Source: Pseudomonas antarctica (GTDB lineage Bacteria; Pseudomonadota; Gammaproteobacteria; Pseudomonadales; Pseudomonadaceae). From it: a stretch of 64,000 nucleotides of DNA. Each line of letters opens with the position of its first letter. Position 1 is the stretch's first letter. Shown here piece after piece: positions 36,854 through 45,180 of the stretch. The notes beneath the pieces were generated by a model that was not told where the DNA came from, did not search any database, and saw only the letters and a list, made by a program, of their open reading frames with translations. The position numbers and the translations under genes are program-made. The DNA is taken from contig NZ_CP015600.1 of assembly GCF_001647715.1 (NCBI RefSeq), positions 3,410,001-3,474,000 of the forward strand, read 5' to 3'.

Positions 36854-37615
36854 ATGAAGCCTGCCTGCGTAAGCGAGGGCCGTCGCGGCCCTGCGCAAAT
36901 CTGGAACAGTGCGCCCCAGCTGGCGCAAACCCCCGCCATCAATCCCTCTTCACTGGTGCCCCGAGGGGCGCGAGTGGTGGTCATCGCCCCCCATCCGGGT
37001 GACGAGGTATTGGCCTGTGGGGGCTTGCTGCAACTGCTCAGCACCCTTGAACACCCACTGCTGCTGATCTCGATCACCGACGGCAGCGCCAGCCATCCAG
37101 GCTCAAACCTATGGCCGGCGAGCCGCCTGAGTGTGATTCGGCCCCAGGAAAGCGCCGAGGCATTGCGCCGCCTGGGGATGCCATTACACAGCCTGAAGTG
37201 GATTCGTGGCGGCTTTAGTGACAACGCCCTCGCCGCCCGCGAACAGCCGTTGAGCCAATTTATCGCGCGCTACCTGCAGCCCAGTGATGTGGTCTTCACC
37301 ACTTGGCGCCACGACGGCAACGACGACCATGACGCCGTCGGCCGCGCCAGTGCCAAAGCCTGCACACTGACGGGGGCGCGCCTGTACGAGGTGCCGGTCT
37401 GGGCGTGGCACTGGCCTGCTCGCGAAGGCTCGGTGATCCCTTGGCAACGCGCGCGTAAAGTGCGTCTGGACACCTGGAGCGTCGCACGCAAACTGCACGC
37501 CGCCCATGCGTATGCCAGCCAATTGGTCGGCGACCCGGAAATCGGGCTGGCGCCGATACTCGCCCAGGATTTGCTGGAGCGCATGCGCGAGCCTTACGAA
37601 ATCGTGTTCACCTAA
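36854..37615 (+). CDS. PIG-L family paralogue lacking the catalytic-base aspartate
   Basis: The 253-residue paralogue of the deacetylase at 34653 shares long identical stretches (ITDGSASHPGS, VIRPQESA, DVVFTTWR, VGRASAKA). Its motif reads APHPGDEVLACGG (about residues 48-60): the zinc ligands His and second Asp and the distal histidine (NDDHDAVG) are kept, but the first Asp, the general base in MshB-type enzymes, is Gly (codon GGT). It may be inactive, regulatory, or use another base. It has its own 190-nt upstream gap. AAGGA lies near the ATG at 36854. Confidence 0.88.
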   Translation: MKPACVSEGRRGPAQIWNSAPQLAQTPAINPSSLVPRGARVVVIAPHPGDEVLACGGLLQLLSTLEHPLLLISITDGSASHPGSNLWPASRLSVIRPQESAEALRRLGMPLHSLKWIRGGFSDNALAAREQPLSQFIARYLQPSDVVFTTWRHDGNDDHDAVGRASAKACTLTGARLYEVPVWAWHWPAREGSVIPWQRARKVRLDTWSVARKLHAAHAYASQLVGDPEIGLAPILAQDLLERMREPYEIVFT

Positions 37616-37624
37616 GTGAGGCGT

Positions 37625-37661
37625 ATGTATCGCACTGTGTACGACACCGCCTGCGATACAT
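37625..37661 (+). terminator. Hairpin ending the PIG-L cluster
   Basis: A 10-bp perfect stem (ATGTATCGCA / TGCGATACAT) with a 17-nt loop begins 10 nt after the last PIG-L stop. Only a short TTT follows, so it may be a weak terminator or an mRNA 3'-end stabiliser. Confidence 0.5.
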
Positions 37662-37754
37662 GGCGTTTAACCCGAGACAGTTTCTGAAACACAGCCGATA
37701 CAACGCAGCGTTCAACTGTGAGCCAGGCACACATCCCGCCGTAGGAGGCTCGCC

Positions 37755-38774
37755 ATGCATACGCCGTTGAAACATCACCCACTGTTCCTGACCTTTGCCC
37801 TGTTGCCGTTCGCTGCCATGGGCATGGCCCACGCCGACATGCCCCAGGCGCAAGACCCGGTATCGCACACCCAATCGGCTGTCGGCGCCCTCAAGCACAT
37901 CAAGGCCGGCCTGCTCGATGTGGCCTACGCAGAAGCCGGTCCGGCCAACGGCCAGGTGGTCATCCTGCTGCACGGCTGGCCCTACGATATCGACAGCTAC
38001 GCCGACGTCGCGCCCTTGCTTGCCGCCAAGGGCTATCGCGTGTTGATTCCGTACGCCCGTGGCTATGGCGACACCCGCTTCCTGTCGGATAACACCCTGC
38101 GCAACGCTGAGCCTGCGGCGCTGGCCCAGGACGTGATCGACTTCATGGACGCGCTGAACATCAAACAGGCCGTGCTCGGCGGCTACGACTGGGGCGCACG
38201 CACGGCGGATATTGTCTCGGCGCTCTGGCCGCAACGCGTCAAGGCGCTGGTGTCAGTGAGCGGCTACCTGATCGGCAACCAGGCTGCCGGCAAGAACCCG
38301 TTGCCGCCCAAAGCCGAATTGCAGTGGTGGTACCAGTTCTATTTCGCCACCGAGCGCGGCGCCGCCGGCTACCAGAAAAACACCCATGATTTCGCCAAGC
38401 TGATCTGGCAGACCGCTTCGCCGAAATGGGCGTTTGACGACGCCACCTTCGAGCGCAGCGCCAAAGGCCTGGACAACCCCGACCACGTCGCTATCACGGT
38501 CTTCAATTACCGCTGGCGCCTGGGCCTGGTGCAAGGCGAGGCCCGCTACGACGCACTGGAACAGAAACTCGCCCAGTCACCGTCGATTGGCGTACCCACC
38601 ATCACCCTTGAAGGCGACGCCAACGGCGCACCGCACCCTCTGCCGGAAGACTATGCGAAGCGCTTCACCGGCAACTACCAATTCCGCCTGATCAGTGGCG
38701 GCATCGGTCACAACTTGCCACAGGAAGCGCCTGCGGCGTTCGCCAAGGCGGTGATTGACGCGGATCATCTGTGA
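37755..38774 (+). CDS. Exported alpha/beta hydrolase, epoxide hydrolase-like
   Basis: The 339-residue protein has a Sec signal peptide (LFLTFALLPFAAMGMAHA) and an alpha/beta hydrolase domain whose nucleophile is Asp145 in GGYDWGARTAD. This Asp-nucleophile GxDWG elbow and the HGWP oxyanion loop are typical of epoxide hydrolases and haloacetate dehalogenases. The C-terminal histidine lies in GGIGHNLPQEAP. AGGAGG precedes the ATG. The substrate is unknown; the reaction would take place in the periplasm. Confidence 0.87.
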   Translation: MHTPLKHHPLFLTFALLPFAAMGMAHADMPQAQDPVSHTQSAVGALKHIKAGLLDVAYAEAGPANGQVVILLHGWPYDIDSYADVAPLLAAKGYRVLIPYARGYGDTRFLSDNTLRNAEPAALAQDVIDFMDALNIKQAVLGGYDWGARTADIVSALWPQRVKALVSVSGYLIGNQAAGKNPLPPKAELQWWYQFYFATERGAAGYQKNTHDFAKLIWQTASPKWAFDDATFERSAKGLDNPDHVAITVFNYRWRLGLVQGEARYDALEQKLAQSPSIGVPTITLEGDANGAPHPLPEDYAKRFTGNYQFRLISGGIGHNLPQEAPAAFAKAVIDADHL

Positions 38775-38872
38775 AGGGGAAATGCAAGCGGCGACGGCCA
38801 AAACGGCGGTAACCGTCGAGACAGCAACTTGAGCACCGCACGCGATGCCATGAAGCAGTAATCCACGAATCA

Positions 38873-38913
38873 CGCGGGGCCAGCAGCTCGTCATCATCGA
38901 CGCGGGCCCCGCG
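38873..38913. repeat. 9-bp inverted repeat in the gap before the LysE gene
   Basis: CGCGGGGCC and GGCCCCGCG are separated by 23 nt, about 100 nt beyond the hydrolase stop. It could be a terminator-like structure, but no T-run follows. The rest of the gap 38775-38996 shows nothing else. Confidence 0.4.
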
Positions 38914-38996
38914 ACACTGAATGCCTCGATTGTCATCACGCCTGCCCATCTCTTACTCTTGTGAGCACCTCAACCCGAGTCGCTATCGGAGTTCAC

Positions 38997-39617
38997 ATGG
39001 ATTTTGCCACCCTCAGCCTCTTCCTCCCGGCTTGCTTTGCCCTGAACATGGCACCCGGGCCGAACAATTTGCTGTCCGTCAGCAACGCCACGCGCTATGG
39101 CTATCGCACCTCTTGCCTCGCCGGTATTGGCCGCTTGCTGGCCTTCGCGGGCATGATCGCCCTCGCCTCAGCCGGCCTGGCGGTGGTGCTGCAAAGCTCG
39201 GAGCTGTTGTTTTACGCGATCAAGGTCCTGGGGGCGGCGTACCTGTTTTATCTGGCGTTTCAGTTGTGGCGGGCCAATCCGGCGGCGCAGACTGAAGCGG
39301 CTACGGCCAAGGCGGGATTGTGGGCATTGGCGCGTCAGGAGTTTCTGGTGGCGGCGGGTAACCCAAAAGCCATTCTGATCTTCACCGCCTTCCTCCCGCA
39401 GTTCGTAGTACCCGGCCAACCAATTACGCCGCAATTCGCACTGCTGGGCGCGATGTTCCTGATGCTGGAATGGATCGCCATCAGCGCCTACGCCTATATG
39501 GGCCTGCATATGCGCCGTTGGTTTGCCGAACCACGTGGCCAGCGGATGTTCAATCGATGCTGTGCGGGGCTGTTGTCAGCGGCAGCAACGGTGTTGTTGA
39601 TGGCGCGCAGGGCCTGA
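38997..39617 (+). CDS. LysE/RhtB family amino-acid exporter
   Basis: Inner-membrane exporter of amino acids or related small molecules, 206 residues, about six hydrophobic segments. The family signature FALNMAPGPNNLLSVSNATRYG is at the N-terminus and QEFLVAAGNPKAILIFTAFLPQF in the middle. GGAG lies 5 nt before the ATG at 38997. The substrate is unknown. Confidence 0.9.
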   Translation: MDFATLSLFLPACFALNMAPGPNNLLSVSNATRYGYRTSCLAGIGRLLAFAGMIALASAGLAVVLQSSELLFYAIKVLGAAYLFYLAFQLWRANPAAQTEAATAKAGLWALARQEFLVAAGNPKAILIFTAFLPQFVVPGQPITPQFALLGAMFLMLEWIAISAYAYMGLHMRRWFAEPRGQRMFNRCCAGLLSAAATVLLMARRA

Positions 39618-39647
39618 GCCGCTTCGCCTCCAACGGAGTGCCCATTT

Positions 39648-40040
39648 ATGACCAAAACCGAACTCGCCGACTTCTACCAGGGCTACATCGATTGCCTGAA
39701 CCGTGAGGACTGGGACCAGTTGGGCCACTTCGTCCACCCGGACGTCACCTACAACACCGCCCCAATCGGCCTCGCCGGCTACCGCGCCATGCTCGAACGG
39801 GACTTCCGTGAAATCCCCGACCTGGTGTTTCGCATCCAACTGTTGGTAGCCGACCCGCCCACCCTCGCCAGCCGGTTGAATTTCAACGTCAGCCCCAAAG
39901 GTGAGTTCTTCGGGCTGCCAATCAATGGCAAGACGGTGACCTTCGATGAGAACGTATTCTATGAATGCGTCGACGGGAAAATCGCGCACGTCTGGTCAGT
40001 GATCGATAAAGCGGCGATTCAGCAACAGCTTGATGGATGA
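39648..40040 (+). CDS. SnoaL/NTF2-like protein
   Basis: The 130-residue NTF2-fold protein is of the SnoaL-like/ester cyclase type (GYIDCLNREDWDQLGHFVHPDVTYN, then FFGLPINGKTVTFDENVFYECVDGKIAHVW). Members bind or isomerise small hydrophobic ligands, and specificity cannot be read. Directly after its stop, in the same frame, lies the tail of a decayed VOC gene. Confidence 0.8.
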   Translation: MTKTELADFYQGYIDCLNREDWDQLGHFVHPDVTYNTAPIGLAGYRAMLERDFREIPDLVFRIQLLVADPPTLASRLNFNVSPKGEFFGLPINGKTVTFDENVFYECVDGKIAHVWSVIDKAAIQQQLDG

Positions 40041-40151
40041 GGCGATGGAGCCCATCCCGCCCCGGCGACGGCCAAGCGCGCGTTTGACGCGATGATGAAC
40101 ATGACCAAAATCGAGATTTGCGCCATTGAGGCCGCCGTGGCCGGGCGCTGA
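40041..40151 (+). pseudogene. Remnant of a VOC (PhnB-like) gene, C-terminal tail only
   Basis: The frame after the SnoaL stop encodes ATAKRAFDAMMNMTKIEICA followed by IEAAVAGR and a stop. This closely resembles the usual C-terminus of PhnB-like VOC proteins (KRAFDAMM-MKKIDIAALE). No start codon or N-terminal domain is present, so the rest of the gene has been deleted. The next 100 nt hold a degenerate REP half-site (about 40160-40198). Confidence 0.65.
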
Positions 40152-40255
40152 AAGCCTCCAAAGATCGCGGGTGGGGGCGGGCTTGAGCGCTCCCACATAC
40201 GTCAGCGTTCTGGCATCCTTACCGCCCCCAGTCGTCAAACGCGAGCGGTAGGCCC

Positions 40256-41233
40256 ATGAACCACGGCGTCAAACTCGAAGCACGCACAATCCCGGTCCCG
40301 CCGTCGATCAGCCCTGAAGCCCAAGCGACGCTGCAACGCCTGGTCGGCGCGGACGGCGTGCCGCTCAACGCGCTGCACGCCATGCCCGCGCCCGACGACC
40401 ACGACGGCTGGCGCCATCTGCAAGCCGCCGTTGCCGAGCGTTACGCCACGGCAAACGCCGGGCAAGCGGCCACCCTGCGCGCCAGCCTGCACACCATCAC
40501 CGTGGAAAATGCCACCGTGCACGTGGCCACACCGGCTGCTGCAACACACTTTGCCTATATCGACCTGCACGGCGGCGCGCTGGTATTCGGTGGCGGGGAA
40601 AACTGCCGCATCGCGGCAGGCAAGCAGGCCGATTTGCACAGCATGATCTGCTATGGCATCGATTACCGCATGCCACCCGAGCACCCTTACCCGGCCGCGC
40701 TGGATGACTGCATGGCCACCTATCGCCATGTGCTCCAGCACCACGCTGCGGAACACATCGTGATTGGCGGCCGTTCGGCCGGCGGCAACCTTGCGGCGGC
40801 CATGGTATTACGCGCCCGCGATGAAGGTTTGCCACTACCGGCGGCGTTGGTGCTGCTGTCGCCGGAGGTGGACCTTACCGAGTCCGGTGACAGTTTCCAG
40901 GTCAACCGAACCGTCGACGTGATAATGCCCAACCCGTTGATTGGCGCCAACCTGCTGTACGCCAACGGCGCCGACCTGTCGCATCCGTACCTGTCGCCAT
41001 TGTTTGGCGATTTTGCACCCGGCTTCCCGCCGACCTTCCTGCAAAGCGGCACGCGGGACCTGTTCCTGTCCAACACCGTGCGCCTGCACCGCGCCTTGCG
41101 CCAGGCGCGGGTGCCTGCGCTGCTGCATGTGTTCGAGGCTATGCCCCATGGCGGTTTCATGGGCGCACCGGAAGATGCAGAGTTGGCCGCCGAGGTCTCA
41201 GAATTTGTGCGGACGCAGCTGCAGCGGGGTTGA
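40256..41233 (+). CDS. Alpha/beta hydrolase, hormone-sensitive-lipase family
   Basis: Cytoplasmic esterase of the HSL (alpha/beta hydrolase-3) family, 325 residues. The HSL oxyanion motif is YIDLHGGALVFGG, the nucleophile elbow GGRSAGGNLA (Ser174), and the acid/histidine region FLQSGTRDLFLSN...FEAMPHGGFMG. There is no signal peptide. It likely hydrolyses short acyl esters; the natural substrate is unknown. A GC-rich hairpin follows. Confidence 0.9.
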   Translation: MNHGVKLEARTIPVPPSISPEAQATLQRLVGADGVPLNALHAMPAPDDHDGWRHLQAAVAERYATANAGQAATLRASLHTITVENATVHVATPAAATHFAYIDLHGGALVFGGGENCRIAAGKQADLHSMICYGIDYRMPPEHPYPAALDDCMATYRHVLQHHAAEHIVIGGRSAGGNLAAAMVLRARDEGLPLPAALVLLSPEVDLTESGDSFQVNRTVDVIMPNPLIGANLLYANGADLSHPYLSPLFGDFAPGFPPTFLQSGTRDLFLSNTVRLHRALRQARVPALLHVFEAMPHGGFMGAPEDAELAAEVSEFVRTQLQRG

Positions 41234-41244
41234 CACATTCAGTC

Positions 41245-41281
41245 ACACACCCTGAAGATGGAGGTCTTATCCAGGGTGTGT
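41245..41281 (+). terminator. Hairpin after the HSL-family hydrolase gene
   Basis: A 10-bp stem (ACACACCCTG / CAGGGTGTGT) encloses a 17-nt loop 12 nt after the stop. There is no strong T-run, so termination strength is uncertain. Confidence 0.5.
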
Positions 41282-41287
41282 CAGCTC

Positions 41288-41392
41288 ATGTCCGCAACGT
41301 CTTTCGCTAACGCTTTCGTCATTGGCCTGATTGCCAAGGCGCAAGCTTGCGTTGCGCGCACCCTCAAATCGAAGAAACAGTCGCTCATGTGA
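41288..41392 (+). CDS. Possible 34-aa small ORF upstream of the dapA-like gene
   Basis: The frame opens with ATG and encodes MSATSFANAFVIGLIAKAQA followed by CVARTLKSKKQSLM. This is a short hydrophobic stretch with a basic tail, compatible with a tiny membrane peptide. An AGGGTG sequence lies about 11 nt upstream, which is rather far. No homology is recognised, and it may be chance. Confidence 0.25.
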   Translation: MSATSFANAFVIGLIAKAQACVARTLKSKKQSLM

Positions 41393-41403
41393 CCGGGGCG
41401 CGC

Positions 41404-41430
41404 TGTCCCGTCAGATGAGCTGACAGGACA
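41404..41430 (+). promoter_or_regulatory. Stem-loop in the leader of the dapA-like gene
   Basis: TGTCC-C-GTCAG pairs with CTGAC-A-GGACA around a 5-nt loop, with a single mismatched pair. The structure is further flanked by GCGC arms. It lies about 90 nt before the dapA-like ATG, in the likely 5' leader. Confidence 0.45.
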
Positions 41431-41518
41431 TTGAGCGCGACGGACTTCCCTCCTCTTTGCACAATTCCCTCTGCCCTTCTGACGGTGACTTCAGCGGTCA
41501 ACTATCAGGAGAAAGTGC

Positions 41519-42370
41519 ATGTCATCGTTTCAAGGTATCTGGGTTCCCGTGGTCACGCCGTTTCGTGACGGCGCCATCGACTTTATCGGCCTGCGCCGGC
41601 TGGTCAGCCATTTGCTGGAAAAGCACGTGGCCGGGATCATGGTGTGCACCACCACCGGGGAAGCCGCCTCGTTGAGTCGTCCCGAACAGCTGGCGGTGCT
41701 GGATGCAGTGTTGCAACAGGTGCCGGCGCCCCGTGTGGTGATGGGCCTGTCGGGCAACAACCAGATTGAACTGCTGCAGTTTCAGAGCGAGATCCTCGAG
41801 CGCCCGGTGGCCGGCCTGCTGGTGCCGGCGCCGAGCTATATCCGCCCTTCTCAGGCGGGCCTTGAAGCGTTTTTCCACACCGTGGCCGATGCGTCCGGCG
41901 TGCCGATCATTCTCTACGACATTCCCTACCGCACGGGCGTGACCTTCGAACAGGCCACGTTGTTGAACATCATCAAGCACCCGCGAGTCGTCGCCATCAA
42001 GGATTGTGGCGGTAACCTGGCGAATACCCTGGCGCTGATCGCCAGTGGCGAGGTGGCTGTGTTGTGTGGCGAAGACATGCAGATTTTCAACGCGCTGTGC
42101 CTGGGTGCCAGTGGCGCGATTGCGGCCTCGGCGCATGTGCAGACCGAAGACTTTGTGGCGCTGTGCCAGCAAGTGCGGGATAACCAGCTCGTCGAGGCCC
42201 GGGCGACTTTTTTCAAGTTACTGCCACTGATCAACACCCTGTTTATGGAGCCTAACCCGGCGCCGGTAAAGGCTGCGCTGGCCCTGAAGGGGTTGATCGG
42301 CAGTGAGTTGCGGGCGCCGATGCAAGCCGCCAGTGCACGGGTGCAGCAAGCATTAAGCCTGTTGGTGTAA
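41519..42370 (+). CDS. DapA/NAL-superfamily aldolase
   Basis: Class I aldolase of the dihydrodipicolinate synthase/N-acetylneuraminate lyase family, 283 residues. The pyruvate-binding motif is CTTTGEAASLS, the tyrosine is in LYDIPYRTG and the Schiff-base lysine is Lys161 in VVAIKDCGGN. It is clustered with transsulfuration genes rather than lysine genes, so it may be a secondary DapA or act on another 2-oxo acid. AGGAG lies 7 nt before the ATG. The reaction cannot be fixed from sequence. Confidence 0.88.
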   Translation: MSSFQGIWVPVVTPFRDGAIDFIGLRRLVSHLLEKHVAGIMVCTTTGEAASLSRPEQLAVLDAVLQQVPAPRVVMGLSGNNQIELLQFQSEILERPVAGLLVPAPSYIRPSQAGLEAFFHTVADASGVPIILYDIPYRTGVTFEQATLLNIIKHPRVVAIKDCGGNLANTLALIASGEVAVLCGEDMQIFNALCLGASGAIAASAHVQTEDFVALCQQVRDNQLVEARATFFKLLPLINTLFMEPNPAPVKAALALKGLIGSELRAPMQAASARVQQALSLLV

Positions 42371-42514
42371 TGGCCCGACCCGGCTCATGCGCCAAAAAAA
42401 GACATCCAGCGGACCGCCCGGTTGCGACCGGCGCGATCCCGGCCTATGTTCCAAGCCATGCTTTGCATTTTTGCTGTCCCCCTCCCTACACCTAACCCGT
42501 GCCCAGGTGACGAC

Positions 42515-43891
42515 ATGCCCACGCTTTCCCGCCCCGCCGTACTTGAGCTGATCGGCAATACGCCGCTGGTCAAGGTCAGCCGTTTTGATACCGGCCTGTG
42601 CACGCTGTTTCTCAAACTCGAATCGCAAAACCCCGGCGGCTCGATCAAGGACCGTATCGGCCTGGCCATGATCGACGCCGCCGAGCGTGATGGTCGCCTG
42701 CGCCCGGGCGGCACCATCATTGAAGCCACCGCCGGCAACACCGGCCTGGGCCTGGCGCTGGTCGGCCGAGCCAAAGGCTACCGCGTGGTGCTGGTGGTGC
42801 CCGACAAGATGTCCACTGAAAAAGTGCTGCACTTGAAGGCCATGGGCGCCGAAGTGCATATCACCCGCTCCGACGTCGGCAAGGGCCATCCCGAGTATTA
42901 CCAGGATGTCGCCGCGCGCCTGGCCAAGGACATTCCCGATTCATTCTTCGCCGACCAGTTCAACAACCCGGCCAACCCCCTCGCCCACGAAACCAGCACC
43001 GCCCCGGAGATCTGGGCGCAAACCCAGCATGATGTGGATGCGATTGTGGTGGGCGTCGGTTCAGCCGGCACGCTCACCGGCCTGACACGCTTCTTCAAGC
43101 GGGTGCAACCGGACCTGGCCATGGTGCTGGCCGACCCGGTGGGCTCGGTGATGGCCGAATACAGCCGCAGCGGCCAGTTGGAGACGCCGGGGTCGTGGGC
43201 GGTGGAAGGCATCGGCGAAGACTTCATTCCGTCGATTGCCGACCTCTCCAGCGTGCGTCACGCCTACTCCATCAGCGATGAAGAAAGCTTCGACCACGCC
43301 CGCCAGCTACTCAAGGCCGAAGGTATCCTGGGCGGCTCATCCACCGGCACCCTGCTGGCCGCCGCCCTGCGCTACTGCCGCGAACAAACCGAACCGAAAC
43401 GGGTGGTCACCTTCGTCTGCGACACGGGGACGCGCTACTTGTCGAAGGTTTACAACGACCAATGGATGAAGGACGCGGGCCTGCTGCAATACAAACACTA
43501 CGGCGACTTGCGCGACCTGATTGCGCGCCGTTTCGAAGACGGCCGAGTCATCAGCGTCAGCCCCGACGACACCTTGCTCACCGCCTTCCAGCGCATGCGC
43601 CTGGCGGACGTGTCACAACTGCCGGTGCTGGTGGACGGCCAGGCGCTGGTGGGGGTGATCGATGAATCCGACATTCTGCTGGGCCTGCACAATGACGCCG
43701 CGGACTTCTCCATGACCGTCGCCAGTGCCATGACCGATACCGTGCAAACCCTCGCCCCCGGCGCCAGCCTGGCCCAATTGCAGGCGGAACTGGATCGCGG
43801 CCTGGTCGCCATCATCGCCGACGCAGCGGGCTTCCACGGCCTGATAACCCGCGTCGACTTGCTCAATCACCTACGGAGATCCCTTGCATGA
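42515..43891 (+). CDS. Cystathionine beta-synthase with C-terminal CBS domains
   Basis: PLP enzyme that condenses homocysteine with serine to give cystathionine, the first step of reverse transsulfuration. The 458-residue protein has a type II PLP fold with Lys45 in NPGGSIKDRIG, phosphate loop region EATAGNTGLG, and GGSSTGTLLAA. Two CBS repeats occupy about residues 335-455 (GRVISVSPDDTLLTAFQRMR..., MTDTVQTLAPGASLAQLQ) and probably sense an adenosyl ligand. The ATG at 42515 has AGGTGA upstream. Its stop overlaps the next gene (ATGA). Confidence 0.93.
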   Translation: MPTLSRPAVLELIGNTPLVKVSRFDTGLCTLFLKLESQNPGGSIKDRIGLAMIDAAERDGRLRPGGTIIEATAGNTGLGLALVGRAKGYRVVLVVPDKMSTEKVLHLKAMGAEVHITRSDVGKGHPEYYQDVAARLAKDIPDSFFADQFNNPANPLAHETSTAPEIWAQTQHDVDAIVVGVGSAGTLTGLTRFFKRVQPDLAMVLADPVGSVMAEYSRSGQLETPGSWAVEGIGEDFIPSIADLSSVRHAYSISDEESFDHARQLLKAEGILGGSSTGTLLAAALRYCREQTEPKRVVTFVCDTGTRYLSKVYNDQWMKDAGLLQYKHYGDLRDLIARRFEDGRVISVSPDDTLLTAFQRMRLADVSQLPVLVDGQALVGVIDESDILLGLHNDAADFSMTVASAMTDTVQTLAPGASLAQLQAELDRGLVAIIADAAGFHGLITRVDLLNHLRRSLA

Positions 43892-45054
43892 GTCAGCCCG
43901 ATAAAAGCGCCTTTGCCACCCGCGTGATCCACGCCGGGCAATCACCCGACCCGACCACGGGAGCGCTGATGCCGCCGATCTATGCCAACTCCACCTACCT
44001 GCAAGACAGCCCCGGCGTGCACAAGGGCTTTGATTACGGTCGCTCGCACAACCCAACGCGTTTTGCCCTGGAGCGTTGCGTCGCCGACCTTGAGGGCGGC
44101 AGCCAGGCGTTCGCCTTTGCATCCGGGCTGGCCGCGATCTCCACCGTGCTGGAACTGCTGGATGCCGGTGCGCATGTGGTCTCCGGCAACGACCTGTACG
44201 GTGGCACCTTCCGCCTGTTCGACAAGGTACGCCAACGCAGCGCCGGGCACCGTTTCAGCTTTGTCGACCTGACTGACCTGGCGGCGTTTGAAGCGTCGTT
44301 GCAGGATGACACGCGCATGGTCTGGGTCGAGACCCCGAGCAACCCGCTGCTGAGCCTCACCGACCTCAGCGCCATCGCGCGCATCTGCCGTGACCGTGGC
44401 ATCCTCTGCGTGGCTGACAACACGTTCGCCAGCCCGTGGATTCAACGGCCGCTGGAGTTGGGTGTCGACATCGTGGTGCACTCCACCACCAAATACCTCA
44501 ACGGCCACTCCGACGTGATCGGCGGCATCGCCATCGTCGGCCACAACCCGGACCTGGCCGAGCGCCTGGGTTTCCTGCAAAACTCGGTCGGCGCCATCGC
44601 TGGCCCGTTCGATGCCTTTTTGACCCTGCGCGGCGTGAAAACCCTGGCGCTGCGCATGGAGCGCCATTGCAGCAACGCCCTGGACCTGGCGACCTGGCTG
44701 GAACAACAGCCGCAAGTGTCACGGGTTTACTACCCGGGCCTGGCGTCACACCCGCAACACGCGCTGGCGCGTCGGCAAATGCGCGGGTTTGGCGGGATGA
44801 TTTCAGTGGACTTGAACACTGACCTGGCTGGCGCTACGCGCTTTCTGGAGAACGTCAAGATCTTCGCCCTGGCCGAGAGCCTGGGCGGTGTGGAAAGCCT
44901 GATCGAACACCCGGCGATCATGACCCATGCCAGCATCCCGGCGGCGACGCGGGCGCAATTGGGCATTGGTGATGGGTTGGTGCGGTTGTCGGTGGGGGTT
45001 GAGGACGTGGAGGATCTAAGGGCAGACCTGGCCCAGGCGTTGGCACTTATCTAA
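43888..45054 (+). CDS. Cystathionine gamma-lyase (Cys/Met metabolism PLP enzyme)
   Basis: PLP enzyme of the Cys/Met metabolism family, 388 residues. Lys202 in VVHSTTKYLNGHSD carries the cofactor, and YGRSHNPTRFALERCVADLEGG is the family N-terminal block. Its translational coupling to cystathionine beta-synthase argues for the lyase direction (cystathionine to cysteine, 2-oxobutyrate and ammonia) rather than gamma-synthase, although sequence alone does not decide. Together the two genes convert homocysteine to cysteine. REP palindromes follow. Confidence 0.9.
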   Translation: MSQPDKSAFATRVIHAGQSPDPTTGALMPPIYANSTYLQDSPGVHKGFDYGRSHNPTRFALERCVADLEGGSQAFAFASGLAAISTVLELLDAGAHVVSGNDLYGGTFRLFDKVRQRSAGHRFSFVDLTDLAAFEASLQDDTRMVWVETPSNPLLSLTDLSAIARICRDRGILCVADNTFASPWIQRPLELGVDIVVHSTTKYLNGHSDVIGGIAIVGHNPDLAERLGFLQNSVGAIAGPFDAFLTLRGVKTLALRMERHCSNALDLATWLEQQPQVSRVYYPGLASHPQHALARRQMRGFGGMISVDLNTDLAGATRFLENVKIFALAESLGGVESLIEHPAIMTHASIPAATRAQLGIGDGLVRLSVGVEDVEDLRADLAQALALI

Positions 45055-45080
45055 CCCAATCGCCCAACAATGAATTACCC

Positions 45081-45172
45081 CTGTGGGAGCGGGCTTGCTC
45101 GCGAAAGCGCAGTGTCAGTCAACTGATGTATCAACTGACCCAACGCCTTCGCGAGCAAGCCCGCTCCCACAG
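45081..45172. repeat. REP-type palindrome pair (25-bp perfect arms)
   Basis: The arms start with CTGTGGGAGCGGGCTTGCTC and end with its complement, around a 42-nt core that itself has GTCAGT/ACTGAC. An almost identical element is at 60911-60993. Confidence 0.9.
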
Positions 45173-45180
45173 TTGGTTTA

